Of a DNA stretch of 64,000 bases, positions 43,849 through 53,340 are shown piece after piece. The translations under genes and the position numbers were made by a program. The notes under the pieces are model-generated. The model had not been told where the DNA came from. It was given only the letters and a program-made list of their open reading frames with translations, and did no database searches. Source of the DNA: Diaporthe sp. PMI_573 (lineage: Eukaryota; Ascomycota; Sordariomycetes; Diaporthales; Diaporthaceae); NCBI GenBank assembly GCA_021399435.1, contig JAJTUP010000144.1:1-64000 (forward strand). The letters are read 5' to 3'. Within the stretch, counting starts at the first letter, position 1, and every line of letters starts with the position of its first letter.

Positions 43849-44143
43849 TCCAATATGCTTCAGTATACACTGGTGTACTTTGCTAGGGATATTCCAATCG
43901 ATATACTTCGGCGCACTTCAGTAGCCTTCGATGGGTTTCCGTGTACTTCGCCCGTAGGCGCTTCGAGGTTCTTCAGTGTACTTTGGCGAGGATGCTCAGT
44001 GTGCCTCAGTGGACGTCAGTGTATTTCAACCGTTAGGGGGCTTCCGGGTACTCCAGGATACTCCGCCCCGGCAATCCAGAAATAGGGGCTGGTGAGTTAC
44101 CACTGCGGGCTCCACACTGCCACTTGGCGGCTGAAAGCGACGA

Positions 44144-44839
44144 CTAGTACCATTGAAATGCCGAGGACGGGCTACTAGAAGCCCCTCGTCCCCCTCGTCC
44201 CCCTCGTCCCCCTCGTCCCCCTCGTCCCCCTCGTCCCCCTCGTCCCCCTCGTCCCCCTCGTCCCCCTCGTCCCCCTCGTCCCCCTCGTCCCCCTCGTCCC
44301 CCTCGTCCTCCGCTACGCACATCCGTTGTGTCTTCAGGGGTACTTGGGGATGTGAGCTGATCAGCATTTTCCCCGGCGACGTGAATAGTGTTGTTCTCGC
44401 TTGTCTGCTCGACAAGCGAGCATTCATTTGTTCGCTCATCCGACGCAGCGATAGATTCCGTTGATGTTGGCAGCATTTCCAAAGATGTGTGCTCGCTGGA
44501 GTCAGGAGCAGTACTCTGGCTCGCAAATTGTGTGTTTATAAGATCGTCGAAGTCAGTATCTCTAAGCCAATCGCCAAAGCTGTCAAAGTTGTTGAGGTTC
44601 GCTATGTTGTCTTGGTGATCGGCTCCTTTTTCAGACGAGGATGTGGCTGGAGCCGCCACCGATCCCGCGGGCGGGTTGAAGACTTCGTTGGTTAGAGGTG
44701 AATATGTCGTTGGAAGGTTTAAGGATAAGATTCCTTTTAAGTTGATATCTGGGTGATTTGCCCTAGATATCAACTTAAAAGGAATCTTATCCTTAAACCT
44801 TCCAACGACATATTCACCTCTAACCAACGAAGTCTTCAA
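44144..44839 (-). CDS. Acidic protein with Gly/Arg repeat tail; N-terminus lies inside a palindrome
   Basis: A minus-strand frame of 231 codons includes a Ser/Thr/Asp/Glu-rich middle (NFDSFGDWLRDTDFDDLINT), reminiscent of acidic activation regions, and a (GGR)n tail encoded by the 9-bp minisatellite. Its first roughly 65 residues lie in the 92-bp inverted repeat. One arm reads naturally into the body of the protein (NLPTTYSPLTNEVFNPPAGS) and the other is its antisense, so the annotated start is artificial and the true 5' part of the gene is missing. Function not recognised. Confidence 0.4.
   Translation of the reverse strand: MKTSLVRGEYVVGRFKDKIPFKLISRANHPDINLKGILSLNLPTTYSPLTNEVFNPPAGSVAAPATSSSEKGADHQDNIANLNNFDSFGDWLRDTDFDDLINTQFASQSTAPDSSEHTSLEMLPTSTESIAASDERTNECSLVEQTSENNTIHVAGENADQLTSPSTPEDTTDVRSGGRGGRGGRGGRGGRGGRGGRGGRGGRGGRGGRGGRGGRGGRGASSSPSSAFQWY
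44183..44308. repeat. 9-bp minisatellite, about 14 copies
   Basis: CCTCGTCCC is repeated about 14 times with almost no variation. All three minus-strand frames stay open across it as GGR, DEG or TRG-type tripeptide repeats. A 9-bp unit keeps frame, so copy number changes would alter only repeat length in any encoded protein. Confidence 0.95.
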
Positions 44840-44856
44840 CCCGCCCGCGGGATCGG
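44659..44856. repeat. Near-perfect palindrome: 92-bp arms, 14-bp spacer
   Basis: 44659-44750 is the reverse complement of 44765-44856, with a 14-nt spacer GGGTGATTTGCCCT between. I found no mismatch in the arms when reading them base by base. No terminal repeat of a known transposon matches. The arms would form a very stable hairpin. Either a recent foldback duplication or an assembly/amplification artefact explains it. Confidence 0.9.
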
Positions 44857-45297
44857 CCTGCGTGGGAGCTCAAGTAGGCCTACGCCGCCTGGTTCTGCAT
44901 CAAGCTCATACATGTGGGAACGTTTGTCGAGAGTAATTCGCGATCCGCTGCGGCACAGGAGAACGTTCAAAGCAAGCATTTCGTCCGTTGTTCGATTGAG
45001 GAGGGCGCGGGCGCTATCCGGATGAGGGCCGAAGGCTTTGAACATGCCCAGACCGCATCGTTCAAGAGAAGACTCGATCGTGTCTCGAACAAACTGCGAT
45101 ATGTTAGGGCGTGTCCTTGCGGTTCGCGGGTTCCTCACCTCGTTGCGAAGAATTTCGCTGAGCAAATCGAGGCCGACTTCGGTTTGGAACGGGTAGCCCT
45201 TGTTTGCGAACGCATCAGCCATCCTTCCAAATTCAGAGTTTTTGATAAAGACGAAACTATCTTCTAAGATGGACTTCTTTATGCTTTCTGCGTCCAT
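44836..45297 (-). CDS. Unrecognised protein, 153 aa, 3' end in the palindrome
   Basis: An ATG at 45297 opens a helical, well-composed protein (MDAESIKKSILEDSFVFIKN; TTDEMLALNVLLCRSGSRIT). The frame ends by running into the palindrome arm at 44856, where the last residues and the stop are encoded, so the native C-terminus is probably missing. It was perhaps once continuous with the acidic protein on the other side of the palindrome. Family not recognised. Confidence 0.45.
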   Translation of the reverse strand: MDAESIKKSILEDSFVFIKNSEFGRMADAFANKGYPFQTEVGLDLLSEILRNEVRNPRTARTRPNISQFVRDTIESSLERCGLGMFKAFGPHPDSARALLNRTTDEMLALNVLLCRSGSRITLDKRSHMYELDAEPGGVGLLELPRRPIPRAG

Positions 45298-45299
45298 AG

Positions 45300-46098
45300 C
45301 TTCGACGTTCGGCTTGTAGAGTTTGCTGCCGTTGGGCCCCCGCTTTGTCTCCGTTGGAAAAACGCGGGGCAGAGCGCATCCATAAACCGGGTATTTGTGC
45401 CTTAGGCACCAACGAGCTTGGGGGCCTCAGCACACTGCGACGTCATTGGTTATCTGAGTGAGGGGCAACCGCAGAAACCCCCACAGCATGTGTGCACCAG
45501 AACTTTAGGCCTTCACATGAAAGGTTCCAAAGAGGGCGGGCAACTCCAGGTGCGGGGCACCACTTTTCGCTCGTCGGAAAGCTCTAATACCGAAGATTCC
45601 AACCCAAGGCGTCGTCGTTCCTACAAGGAGATCCACGTGCCGCGCTTTCTATTTGCCGTAAGAGTGTCTTCGCGCTATAATGTACATCGCCGTATTGGCA
45701 AGCCACAGACTGACGCTCCATACACAGATAATAAGTCTAATCAGAGCCTCTCCGTCGGGTTGACAGTGATCGCCCTAATTCCCCAAGCCATGTCTCTCAC
45801 GATTTCTTCAAAGCTGGCGTCGCGCGTTATGTTGCCTGAGGAGAGGAGACGACCGAGAGAACGCATACGCAGATAGCCAACCAATCGTACTTTCGAGTCG
45901 CTAGGCAACAACAGTTCGCTTGAAACATGACTCATCCATCTGCCTGACGGTCGGAGAGTCCATGTCCAGTGGTTAGGCAACCGGGTACTCGTGCCACGGC
46001 CCACTTGTTTGGAACTCGCGAGCTCGCACCAACCTAAGTTGGTGCTGGCCACCCATATAACCATATCACCCAAATAACCACTTTTTGCCTCCTTTTCG
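45300..46098. other. Stretch without a supported gene; subterminal palindrome of the pogo relic
   Basis: Open frames here lack recognisable content. At 46026-46045 the dyad GCACCAACCTAAGTTGGTGC resembles the palindromic motif at the ends of the intact pogo element, and probably marks the terminal region of the pogo relic next to it. Confidence 0.5.
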
Positions 46099-46992
46099 CT
46101 AGAATCGCTTCAACAGTCGCCTACCACACTCAGAATCGATTACTTCTGCTCTTTTCAGTCTCTCAGAAGTCCTCCATTTTCGGGCTTTTTGTGCTGCTTC
46201 TTCAAATACCCGTTTGCGCGCGTTGAGTGCCTTCAATTCTGCGGCCTCGACCATCCTCCTCGCCTTGGCCAGTTGGTCTTCCCCCCTCTGCCTCGCCATC
46301 TCACGACCCTGGGCCACTGTCAACACCCCCCCCCGACTGTAATGGAGTATTTTTCAAGGCCTTGCGTTGTTGTGCAAGATGCTCGGCCATTTTAGTTCTT
46401 CCCAGGTCTCTCTTGGTTTGGATCAGCTCCGTAGCCAGAGAAAGCGATCCTCTGATAAAGCGACCGATTTCGTAACGGAGATCAGGATCAAGATCCTCAT
46501 CTTCCGTAGCCAGAGAAAGCGATCCTCTGATAAAGCGACCGATTTCGTAACGGAGATCAGGATCAAGATCCTCATCTTCCTTAATCACATCAGCGACCTT
46601 GTCAGCGACCTTATTCATCTGACGAAGCGTGACTGGCGTGCTAAATGGTGAGGATTGTAGTCCGGTCGATGGAGGAGAAGGAGCATGCTCAGGCTGCCGA
46701 GCAGCTAAGATTTCAAGGACTGGCTGTGGATTGAAGGGATAGATGCCAGTTTTCTTGAATGCCGAGCGTACTGTACTCTCTTTAAATGCCTGATCTCGCA
46801 CATTGCCTATGCAAGATAGGAACTCAAGCTTTCCAATACTGACAAGTCCATCTCGAACCATAATGTCTAAAGCTTTTGCATAGTAGTGCTTCAGTGGCTG
46901 AAAGACTACAACGTCAAGAGGTTGGAGGATATGTGTAAGGTTTGGAGGCATGCCAAATGGGATAATATCGTGATCATCACAATACTGGATAT
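46099..46992 (-). pseudogene. Pogo-type transposase, 3' half only, with frameshift
   Basis: The fragment starts at about 46990 with YCDDHDIIPFGMPPNLTHIL, then QPLDVVVFQPLKHYYAKALD (third catalytic D of the DDE core) and AFKKTGIYPFNP, typical of Fot1/pogo enzymes. It continues to a basic Ala/Glu/Arg-rich tail. The frame breaks at a run of about 10 C near 46326-46335; a one-base change would rejoin GGG to LTVAQGREMARQ. The N-terminal HTH domains and the first catalytic residues are absent. A 75-bp exact duplication sits within the coding part. The fragment joins the trehalase gene abruptly. Confidence 0.8.
46429..46578. repeat. 75-bp exact tandem duplication
   Basis: 46429-46503 and 46504-46578 are identical. 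The unit is 25 codons long, so the transposase frame is kept and the peptide DEDLDPDLRYEIGRFIRGSL occurs twice. Complete identity points to a recent event or an assembly artefact. Confidence 0.95.
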
Positions 46993-48733
46993 GTGCTCGA
47001 GCTGGTCAAGCCAGTCTGGCTCGGGTGGGATGCCTCGTTCGTGGCGAGCCTCTGAGGCGAGTTGCAGAAGAGTGCTGACTGCAGTCCCAGTAAATGAACC
47101 GTCTGCGATCCACATGTAGTATTCGTCAGCATCGGCCATCACGTCGATTCCCCAGCGACTAGTGTCCTCTCGTCGTGTCAGAACCCTGGGATCGCTCAGG
47201 CCCAAAGCCACGCCATCGATCACGTCCACGGCCCGGTGCTGGTTAAACCAATTACTGTCGCCGCTCGTGTTCCGGCCCATGATCATACTTAACGCAATGT
47301 CGGCGTTGAGGTGATACTGGTACATAATGCAGGGTGCAGAAATGTTGTAGCATTGACCATGTCGCCCGCTTGTCCACGCATAAAGCATGCTTCCCGCTTT
47401 CAGATCGTGCCTTTCGGTGTTCTTGCGAGACTGCTCTGCCCGGTTGATAAGATACAGCGAGAACTGTCTCGCTAACTTGGGATGCACTCCCTGGATGGCG
47501 GGAGCCACGAAGAGATCAGCGTCCCAGAAAATCTTGCCTCCGTACGTTTGGGAGACCAGACCGCCCACGGCGAGAGAGTTGCACGCAATGCAAGTGCTCG
47601 GGTTCTCATCGCGCGTCGGACTCCATGGGATGAGGCTCGTGTAAAGATAGTAAGCAGAGGAGATGGCTGTGATCTGCAAAGCTTTTACTACGTCGTCGCC
47701 TGTTGGGAGCGATCCTGTCACCGGATCTCTGAAATCAGCCACGAAGTCTGCACTCATGAGTCTGCCCACTTCAGCGCTGTGCTCCTCGCGCAGAATACGA
47801 TATCCGCGGTTTATGGCAGATGAGACAACGTCCGAGACCACTGTCTCTGTGTCCGGCCCATAATGCTCTGACGAGGCAATACCTGCGTACTTGTAGACCG
47901 TTGCGGACTGTAAACCGGACTGGAACCGATGCCGCTTGGTTGAGGAGATGGACTCGGACTCGGTATTAGATGAATTGGCTGAACTCAACTCGGCTGGGTC
48001 ACTGAAGGCGGAAACAAAGTCGCTGGAGTATTCGTCCTCGTCTTCGAGGCACAATAACTCGTCCCCAAGCGTTGATGACAGCACATACGCCATGACATGG
48101 TCAACTCCATCTGGTGAAACAGCAGAAACGATCTGACTACTGGCACTATTCACCCGCGCCTTGACGGCTATTGTGCGCAAAGCTGACTGATTGTCCAGTT
48201 TATCAAGGATGTGTACGTCGTCGAGGCCCTGCTCGCTGGAGACGACCAGTTTCACAGCTGCCAGACGTCGTTCGGCCAGCGACGCCAAAGATTCGTAAGA
48301 TACCAGTAACTTCCGGCCCTCTGCACACTTTGGGGGACTCCAGACATATGACCATGTGAGGATTCCTGTCTTACTTGTGGGACGTCCCGCATTAGCGCCA
48401 TCTTCTGCCTCAGGGGAGAGCTGGTGCCCACTTGCTTACTTACAAAGACAGCGTTGACTCGAATTCAGTGATCTCGGATACGTTTACATCTCCATTGAGG
48501 ACACTGCCACAGACCTCGACGAGCAAATCGGTGAAGTGCGGCACACCGGAGATGAAACTCTCGCCCAGCTCCCCAGGCTCAAGCGTGCTAGGCTTACTGC
48601 CCCAGAATCCCGTGACCGTGGCGAACGTTCTTCGAGGACTGCTATAAGACGGCCATCCTTCGGAATCATTTCGACGGCTGCGCTCATAGAACGGCCCCAA
48701 AGACCCTTGTGCGAGGCCGAAATAGCTGTTCAC
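46985..48733 (-). pseudogene. Acid trehalase (GH65, ATH1-like), truncated at both ends
   Basis: Two exons joined by a 70-nt intron (48374-48443, GTAAGT donor) stay in phase. The product shows the N-terminal galactose-mutarotase-like region (ATVTGFWGSK; GESFISGVPHFTDLLVEV). The catalytic (alpha/alpha)6 barrel region follows: GGKIFWDADLFVAPAIQGVH, YAWTSGRHGQCYN and YHLNADIALSMIMG. It continues to DADEYYMWIADGSFTG. Fungal acid trehalases are about 1000-1100 aa and secreted. Here no signal peptide or ATG is found at the 5' end (an in-frame stop lies just upstream), and the last few hundred residues are replaced by a pogo fragment at about 46990. Vacuolar or extracellular trehalose cleavage was the ancestral role. 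Confidence 0.85.
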
Positions 48734-49106
48734 AATGCAGCAAGTGCGGTATCAGCTCCTATGCACTGCACCATTGGGGGAGAGGGGGGGGGCAGTATAG
48801 GGTGTCGGTGAGCGTCGAGGGCCGTGTCCATCGAGGTAAGAGTGCGTACGTTGCTGGGCTGGCTCGTCGGGGGCGTGCGTGCAACCTGCGCGTACGAGGC
48901 CTGAGGGCTCGTCCGAGCGCTGCTAACGAGTACCACGCTGCTCCTGAGTTCTTCCAATTGCTGGCTGACATTTTGAAGCTCAGTGAGCCGTCCTATGGTT
49001 GTCTGCTGGCAGCTAACAGTCTCCTTCAGATCCTTGACGGGGCGTAGATGCTCCGTAGCAACCCGGGGCCAGCCTGCGGCTGGCCGGCCAGGTATGGATG
49101 ATTATA

Positions 49107-50287
49107 TTACCGCAAGGCCATGTCTCTCAGAATATTCCTACAACCCGCGCACGCTATCTTGGAGCAGTGTGGGCACTCGAATGCGAATCGAGCCGTTGTC
49201 TGCAAACAGCGGTGGCATCTATGCCTGCCTTCAACTTGAGTCCACCATCCCCGGTGGACGCAAGCCTCAGTTTTTGCCTGTCCTGCTGCTTGCGGTTGAC
49301 TTCTTGGCTGGTTTGGCTTAGCCTTCGGGCCCTGTTGTTTTTGCTTCTGTGCTTCCTGGGCCCTGTCCCTCCTTACTTGAGCCTCTCGAGCTTGCCGCTC
49401 CTTTTGCGATTTCACAGCATCGTCCCTTGCTTTCTGGCGGGCTCTTTCCATGTCATCCTCTGCTTTCCGCTGTGTCGCCTCGCGTCGTTCTTTCGCTAAT
49501 ATATCTTGTCTTCGCTCCTCCTGTTGTTCTTCCAACCTCTTATCATGCTGAACACTTGAAATGTGCATCCTAAGCCGCTGTAATTGTGACGTGAGAGTAT
49601 TAATCTTTCGTGTGCAACTATCTCGCTCCGTCTCCCGTACGATACGACCCGTCCTTCGTCCTGTCGTACGTCGTTCTCGCGCCTCCTTAGCTTCCTCTGA
49701 CTCGCGGGCCCTAAAGAGGGAGGCGAACCAAGTTCTTTTTGCCGCCTCTTCCTGTGCATCCTTATCTTCCTCCGCTTGAAGTCTGTCCAATGCTTCCTGA
49801 ACGCCGGCTAGGCGGTGGCGGGCTTCGAGCAAGTGAGCTTCTAAGGAGAACCGTGTCTTCCGTAGGCTTTCTAGTTCCTTCTCCAGCTCTTTTATCTTCC
49901 GTTTTACTCGACGGCCTTCGTCATCATCGGTATATGAAGCCGTGTTCGGTCTGGCTTCCCGGTTGCCAGAATATGTTGGTTTTGACGACGATGAACCGTC
50001 AGGGTTACATGGGCTCTGGCGTGCAGGTCGAACAGAGCTATCATACTCCCGTCGTTTTTGGGGATCGATCAGAGTTTTATAGGCGACTGACAGCTAAGAG
50101 GATAGATGTTAGCCGGGACAGCATTGTTCAGGACTAGACCTACAATTTGGAACTGTGCTGTTGCTCCTGGGTTGTAGGGGTTCTTGTCAGGATGCCTCAG
50201 CTTCGCGAGCCGTCGATAGCTCGCTTTAATAGCGGCGTCATCAGCGGTCGGAGCAAGCTCAAGGATAGCGTAGTAATTTTCATTCAT
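49107..50287 (-). CDS. J-domain protein with coiled coil and C-terminal Cys cluster, two exons, 376 aa
   Basis: Exon 1 (50144-50287) starts MNENYYAILELAPTADDAAI and includes the HPD motif (LRHPDKNPYNPGATAQFQ). A 50-nt intron follows. Exon 2 (49107-50093) resumes SVAYKTLIDPQKRREYD, completing the J domain (residues about 4-70). Next come a Ser-rich linker and a long charged coiled coil (about 95-290) of repeated KR/E segments. The end is a Cys cluster (HRCHRC, FECPHC, ACAGC) like a zinc ribbon. J domains stimulate Hsp70 ATPase. This fungal J/coiled-coil/Cys architecture is lineage-restricted and the client is unknown. The frame is open upstream of the chosen ATG, but homology begins at the MNENYY start. 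Confidence 0.85.
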
Positions 50288-50699
50288 CGTACCCCAAGCC
50301 ACTGCTTCCCTAATATACAGAATGAATTTTCTGGAGCAGGTCTCTTTAGCGCGTTCAGTGCTTTCTCCAGATATCGATGTCCTAGAGATATCACCATCGC
50401 CATTTGGTGGCTGTGGCTCGCTGTTTGCCAAGCCCTGCCAAAACAGGTCTGTGTACTTAGCCGCAGCCAGCTCACCGAGATGTGTGATACCCGGCATATG
50501 TCACAGGTCTGTCTGGGTGGTTTACGCGTGATTTACCCCGCCATTTACCCTCACATCTACGAAACCAGCGCCAGGCAGGTCTCGTAAATACCCACGATGC
50601 ACCACGTCCCCGTTTGTCTGCGAGGGTGCAAACGACACGGCGGATAGAGGTCGACGGGGCGGTCAAGCCTGTCTAATCAGATTTCCCACAAGTGCCGTC

Positions 50700-51060
50700 G
50701 TCGTGAAGTTATCGTGGTGTAAGGGCTGGCGGGCGCCTCGGGTGCATTAGCCGGGCGGTGAGTGCCCGCCAACCACGCCAGGCGGCCCGGGCGTGGCGCG
50801 CCCGGGTGCACGCACACCCACGCCCGCCATTATCCTCCCCCCAGCGCAAGCCAGCGATTTTTGAGGGTATCGTGAGCGGTGCCGCTCGAAAGAGCGGCCT
50901 CGAGAGTACCCGCTCGTAAATCGCGGAGCAGAATCTCTGCGTGGTTGCTGCGCTACGGGTAGAGCGCCCGCCGTGGCGCAGTGCGATATGCGGCCGCCCG
51001 CCTGGGCCGCCTGTATTGCGGCACGGCAGTACCACGGCGCCTACCATGCTGTACGGTGCG
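50700..51060. other. GC-rich island without a gene
   Basis: This stretch is far richer in G and C than its flanks, with runs such as GGCGGCCCGGGCGTGGCGCG. No coding frame is convincing and no clear inverted repeat ends were found. It may be part of a SINE-like or other repeat unit, or a displaced segment. Confidence 0.5.
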
Positions 51061-51439
51061 ATTAAGCGGAAAAGGCAAACATGGCGTAAATTTCCTGCTT
51101 TTTTTGTATAGTTATCTTCTATCGCGGGCCGCTTAAAAAAATCTCCCGTGGTGTTGTGGCGTGATAAAGTTGGGGCACCCCTAGCGGCCGGCCTCGGGTA
51201 TCGTCATGCCGGAGCGCCATATATTACCACCACCACGCCCAACTTCTCACCACGCTAACGGGCTTAGTTTTAGGGGCATATACTTGTATGTAGTATCAAA
51301 ATGTAGAGAAACAAAAGTGCTATAAGACGCACTAAAAGAAGCTTTAGTGGCACCCTGCTAGAAGAAGCAAAAGGAGGCAAAAAAAACATCCATGCCCCAA
51401 CCTGAGCACCGGGGTAAAGGGCGTGACATAGATGTTTGA

Positions 51440-51511
51440 CACCCCAGAGACAAATTAAACCTCTGTTTCTCATCACTTTAGTGAGTGTACTAACCATTGT
51501 ACTACTGGGAT
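51440..51511 (-). ncRNA. tRNA-like relic, possible SINE head
   Basis: On the minus strand the 72 nt fold like a tRNA. There is a 7-bp acceptor stem (ATCCCAG with CTGGGGT) and a 4-bp D stem GTAC around AATGGTTA, close to a Pol III A box. The anticodon stem is imperfect. The T arm has TTTAATT in place of TTCRANT and poor pairing, so it cannot be a functional tRNA. The nucleotide before the anticodon is A instead of T. It may be a decayed tRNA gene or the 5' end of a tRNA-derived SINE whose body would extend to lower coordinates. Confidence 0.45.
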
Positions 51512-51514
51512 GTC

Positions 51515-52047
51515 TAAAGGCTTGAAGTGTTGGCTTAAAAGGAAGCTTTGCAGGAGGGAAGGAGTGGTGATGTTAGCTCATGCCGGGCGGCGCAGGGCAA
51601 GTGCGGCAGGCCACCTGCCATTTAGCGCCAACTCTATGAATATTCGGTTTATGTGGTTTTAACTTATACCATTTGACGCGCCTCAGCGAGCTCGTTACAA
51701 TAATATAAGGTTCTCTTGGTCAGACCCACCATAGGGGTGGTTATAGCGGACGGACATCCCGGACCACTTCCAAGGAGCTGCCTCCGGCCGCCTCCCCGGC
51801 GCTATGCTACATGCCAGGGTTCACCACCCCGCAACTCCACGGGGACTACGTTTGGGCAGAAAACACTTATACCGTTCGAATAGTCGTCAAAAGGCGAACA
51901 GTTCGATATAAGAAACAGCTTGTCAGAACGCCTAGATAATATTGAAACCTATGGACTATATACATTGTCCAACATCCCGTTCCGGTGGCCGGTGCCCCGG
52001 CGATGTGCCCGGCGAGAGGAAAACAACAACAACTATGCCTGGAAGTA
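51515..52047. other. Stretch without a supported gene
   Basis: No convincing frame, repeat or RNA was found. It lies between the tRNA-like relic and the 3' end of the Crypton-type fragment. Confidence 0.45.
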
Positions 52048-53088
52048 CTATTTCGTGCCCTTTAAAAACTTGTGATAGCTTGCCAGGGACCGCTTTCCAC
52101 GCTCACGGTCCATATCGGCTGCTGCGACCTTCTCGTCCCAGCCGTGGGTCTCTGCGCGGGTCTGCAACTCATCTATGATCGACTTCCGGATAGAAAAGTA
52201 CATACGCCGCGCAGGAGGGCGCCAGCGAGCCCCATACTGCTTCTCAAGGACGGCAACGGCAGGCATATACGGCGTCCCCTCGCGCCAGACCCGCCGGAGG
52301 TCCTCAACCGACGAGAGGTTGTCAGGAAGGTCATGCTGTGGCACGACTAAAGTGCCACCATTCAGCACGGTCTTTTGTTTCTTCACGGGCAGGTCGGGCA
52401 CGTCTCGCGCCGTCGCCACTATTGCTTGGTGGTCGTCTCGCTTTCGTTTCGTGCCAACGTTTGCTTCCGTAGGGCGCGATAAAGCGCCCGGCGGCCGATA
52501 GTTGGCCGTGGGGCAAGTATTTGTATGTGTGGCTGCTGGGCCGCCCTCGCCACGTGTGACTGCAATGTGGATAGTCTGGTTGGCGAGATCTCTTATATGC
52601 GCCCTTATCGACTTGAAGTCTTCGCTGCTTATCTTCTTGCCCTGCTGGACCTCCTTGAGAAGGTACGCTTGTTGGCTAATAAGATCACGGACTGCTTGTG
52701 TGAGGAATTCGTTAGTTTCCTCGGCCCGGAGCCACGCATTCTCGTTTCCTTGCTCCTGTGCGCACGCGTCCTCTATTTGGTAGGCAAACACTGCAAATGC
52801 CGGACTTCTGAACACAGGGTGGTTGAAGATAGGGTGGTCGGGGTACGATTTGCGGAGGAATACGGCATCCTGGAGAAGAATCTCTCGAAACCAGATCATT
52901 GTCTCGATCACAGCCTCTGACCCCCTCTCTCGGTCAATCTTAAGGGCGTCTGGGTGTCCCTCATTGGCCAGAGACCACGCCCAGTGGTCTATTTCGGGCC
53001 AAATCATGCTCGTCAGCTCCGGCGGTGGCTTGACCCTGTCCCGAGGGATGTCGTACAACCTGCGTTTCGCTCTCAGGCACCAAGCCAA
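52048..53088 (-). pseudogene. Crypton-type protein with GCR1_C-like domain, N-terminally truncated
   Basis: The N-terminal residues (LAWCLRAKRRLYDIPR; PPPELTSMIWPEIDHWAWSL; LLQDAVFLRKSYPDHPIFNH) match the tail of the fungal DUF3504/CBF3-like region found in Crypton elements. A disordered linker with KRKRDD follows. The C-terminus (VEDLRRVWREGTPYMPAVAV; WRPPARRMYFSIRKSIIDEL) fits the GCR1_C DNA-binding type. The tyrosine recombinase catalytic part should lie upstream but is missing: an in-frame stop is present about 20 codons further, and another sequence starts at 53098. The first ATG is at 53007. A cut copy, not mobile. Confidence 0.6.
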
Positions 53089-53097
53089 AGAATCAAG

Positions 53098-53340
53098 ATG
53101 GTAACCATCAACTTTGCAGATCGCGTAACGGACCCCAGTAACGGCATCTCAATCAAGGGTCTGGCCGCACAGCAGGGAATCTCGATCAAGGGCAGCGCGA
53201 ACAAGAAGGAGCTGTTCCCGGAAAAGCTTGGCGGCAATCTCAACGCTGGAAAGGAGCTGTTTGCTGGTGAGCTCGATGGCCGGGGACGCAGGCGGCAGAG
53301 GACGCTCAATGGTTGCCCACTAAAGAGAACTTTGGCGTGA
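53098..53340 (+). CDS. Small protein with repeated GISIKG motif, 80 aa, probably a fragment
   Basis: The ATG at 53098 (AAGATGG context) opens 80 codons containing NGISIKGLAAQQGISIKGSA, then KKELFPEKLGGNLNAGKELF and a basic GRGRRRQR. The SIKG, ELFPxK and KELF pieces recall tails of fungal RNA-associated proteins, but I am not certain. It begins exactly where the Crypton fragment ends on the other strand, so one or both were cut here. Confidence 0.35.
   Translation: MVTINFADRVTDPSNGISIKGLAAQQGISIKGSANKKELFPEKLGGNLNAGKELFAGELDGRGRRRQRTLNGCPLKRTLA

Noticed and set aside
44026..44526. Minus-strand frame with a long (DEG)n repeat
   Set aside because: It is one of three frames opened by the 9-bp minisatellite; outside the repeat it shows nothing recognisable.
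51440..51511. Functional tRNA gene
   Set aside because: The T arm does not pair properly, the T loop consensus is broken and the base before the anticodon is A, so it is at best a relic.
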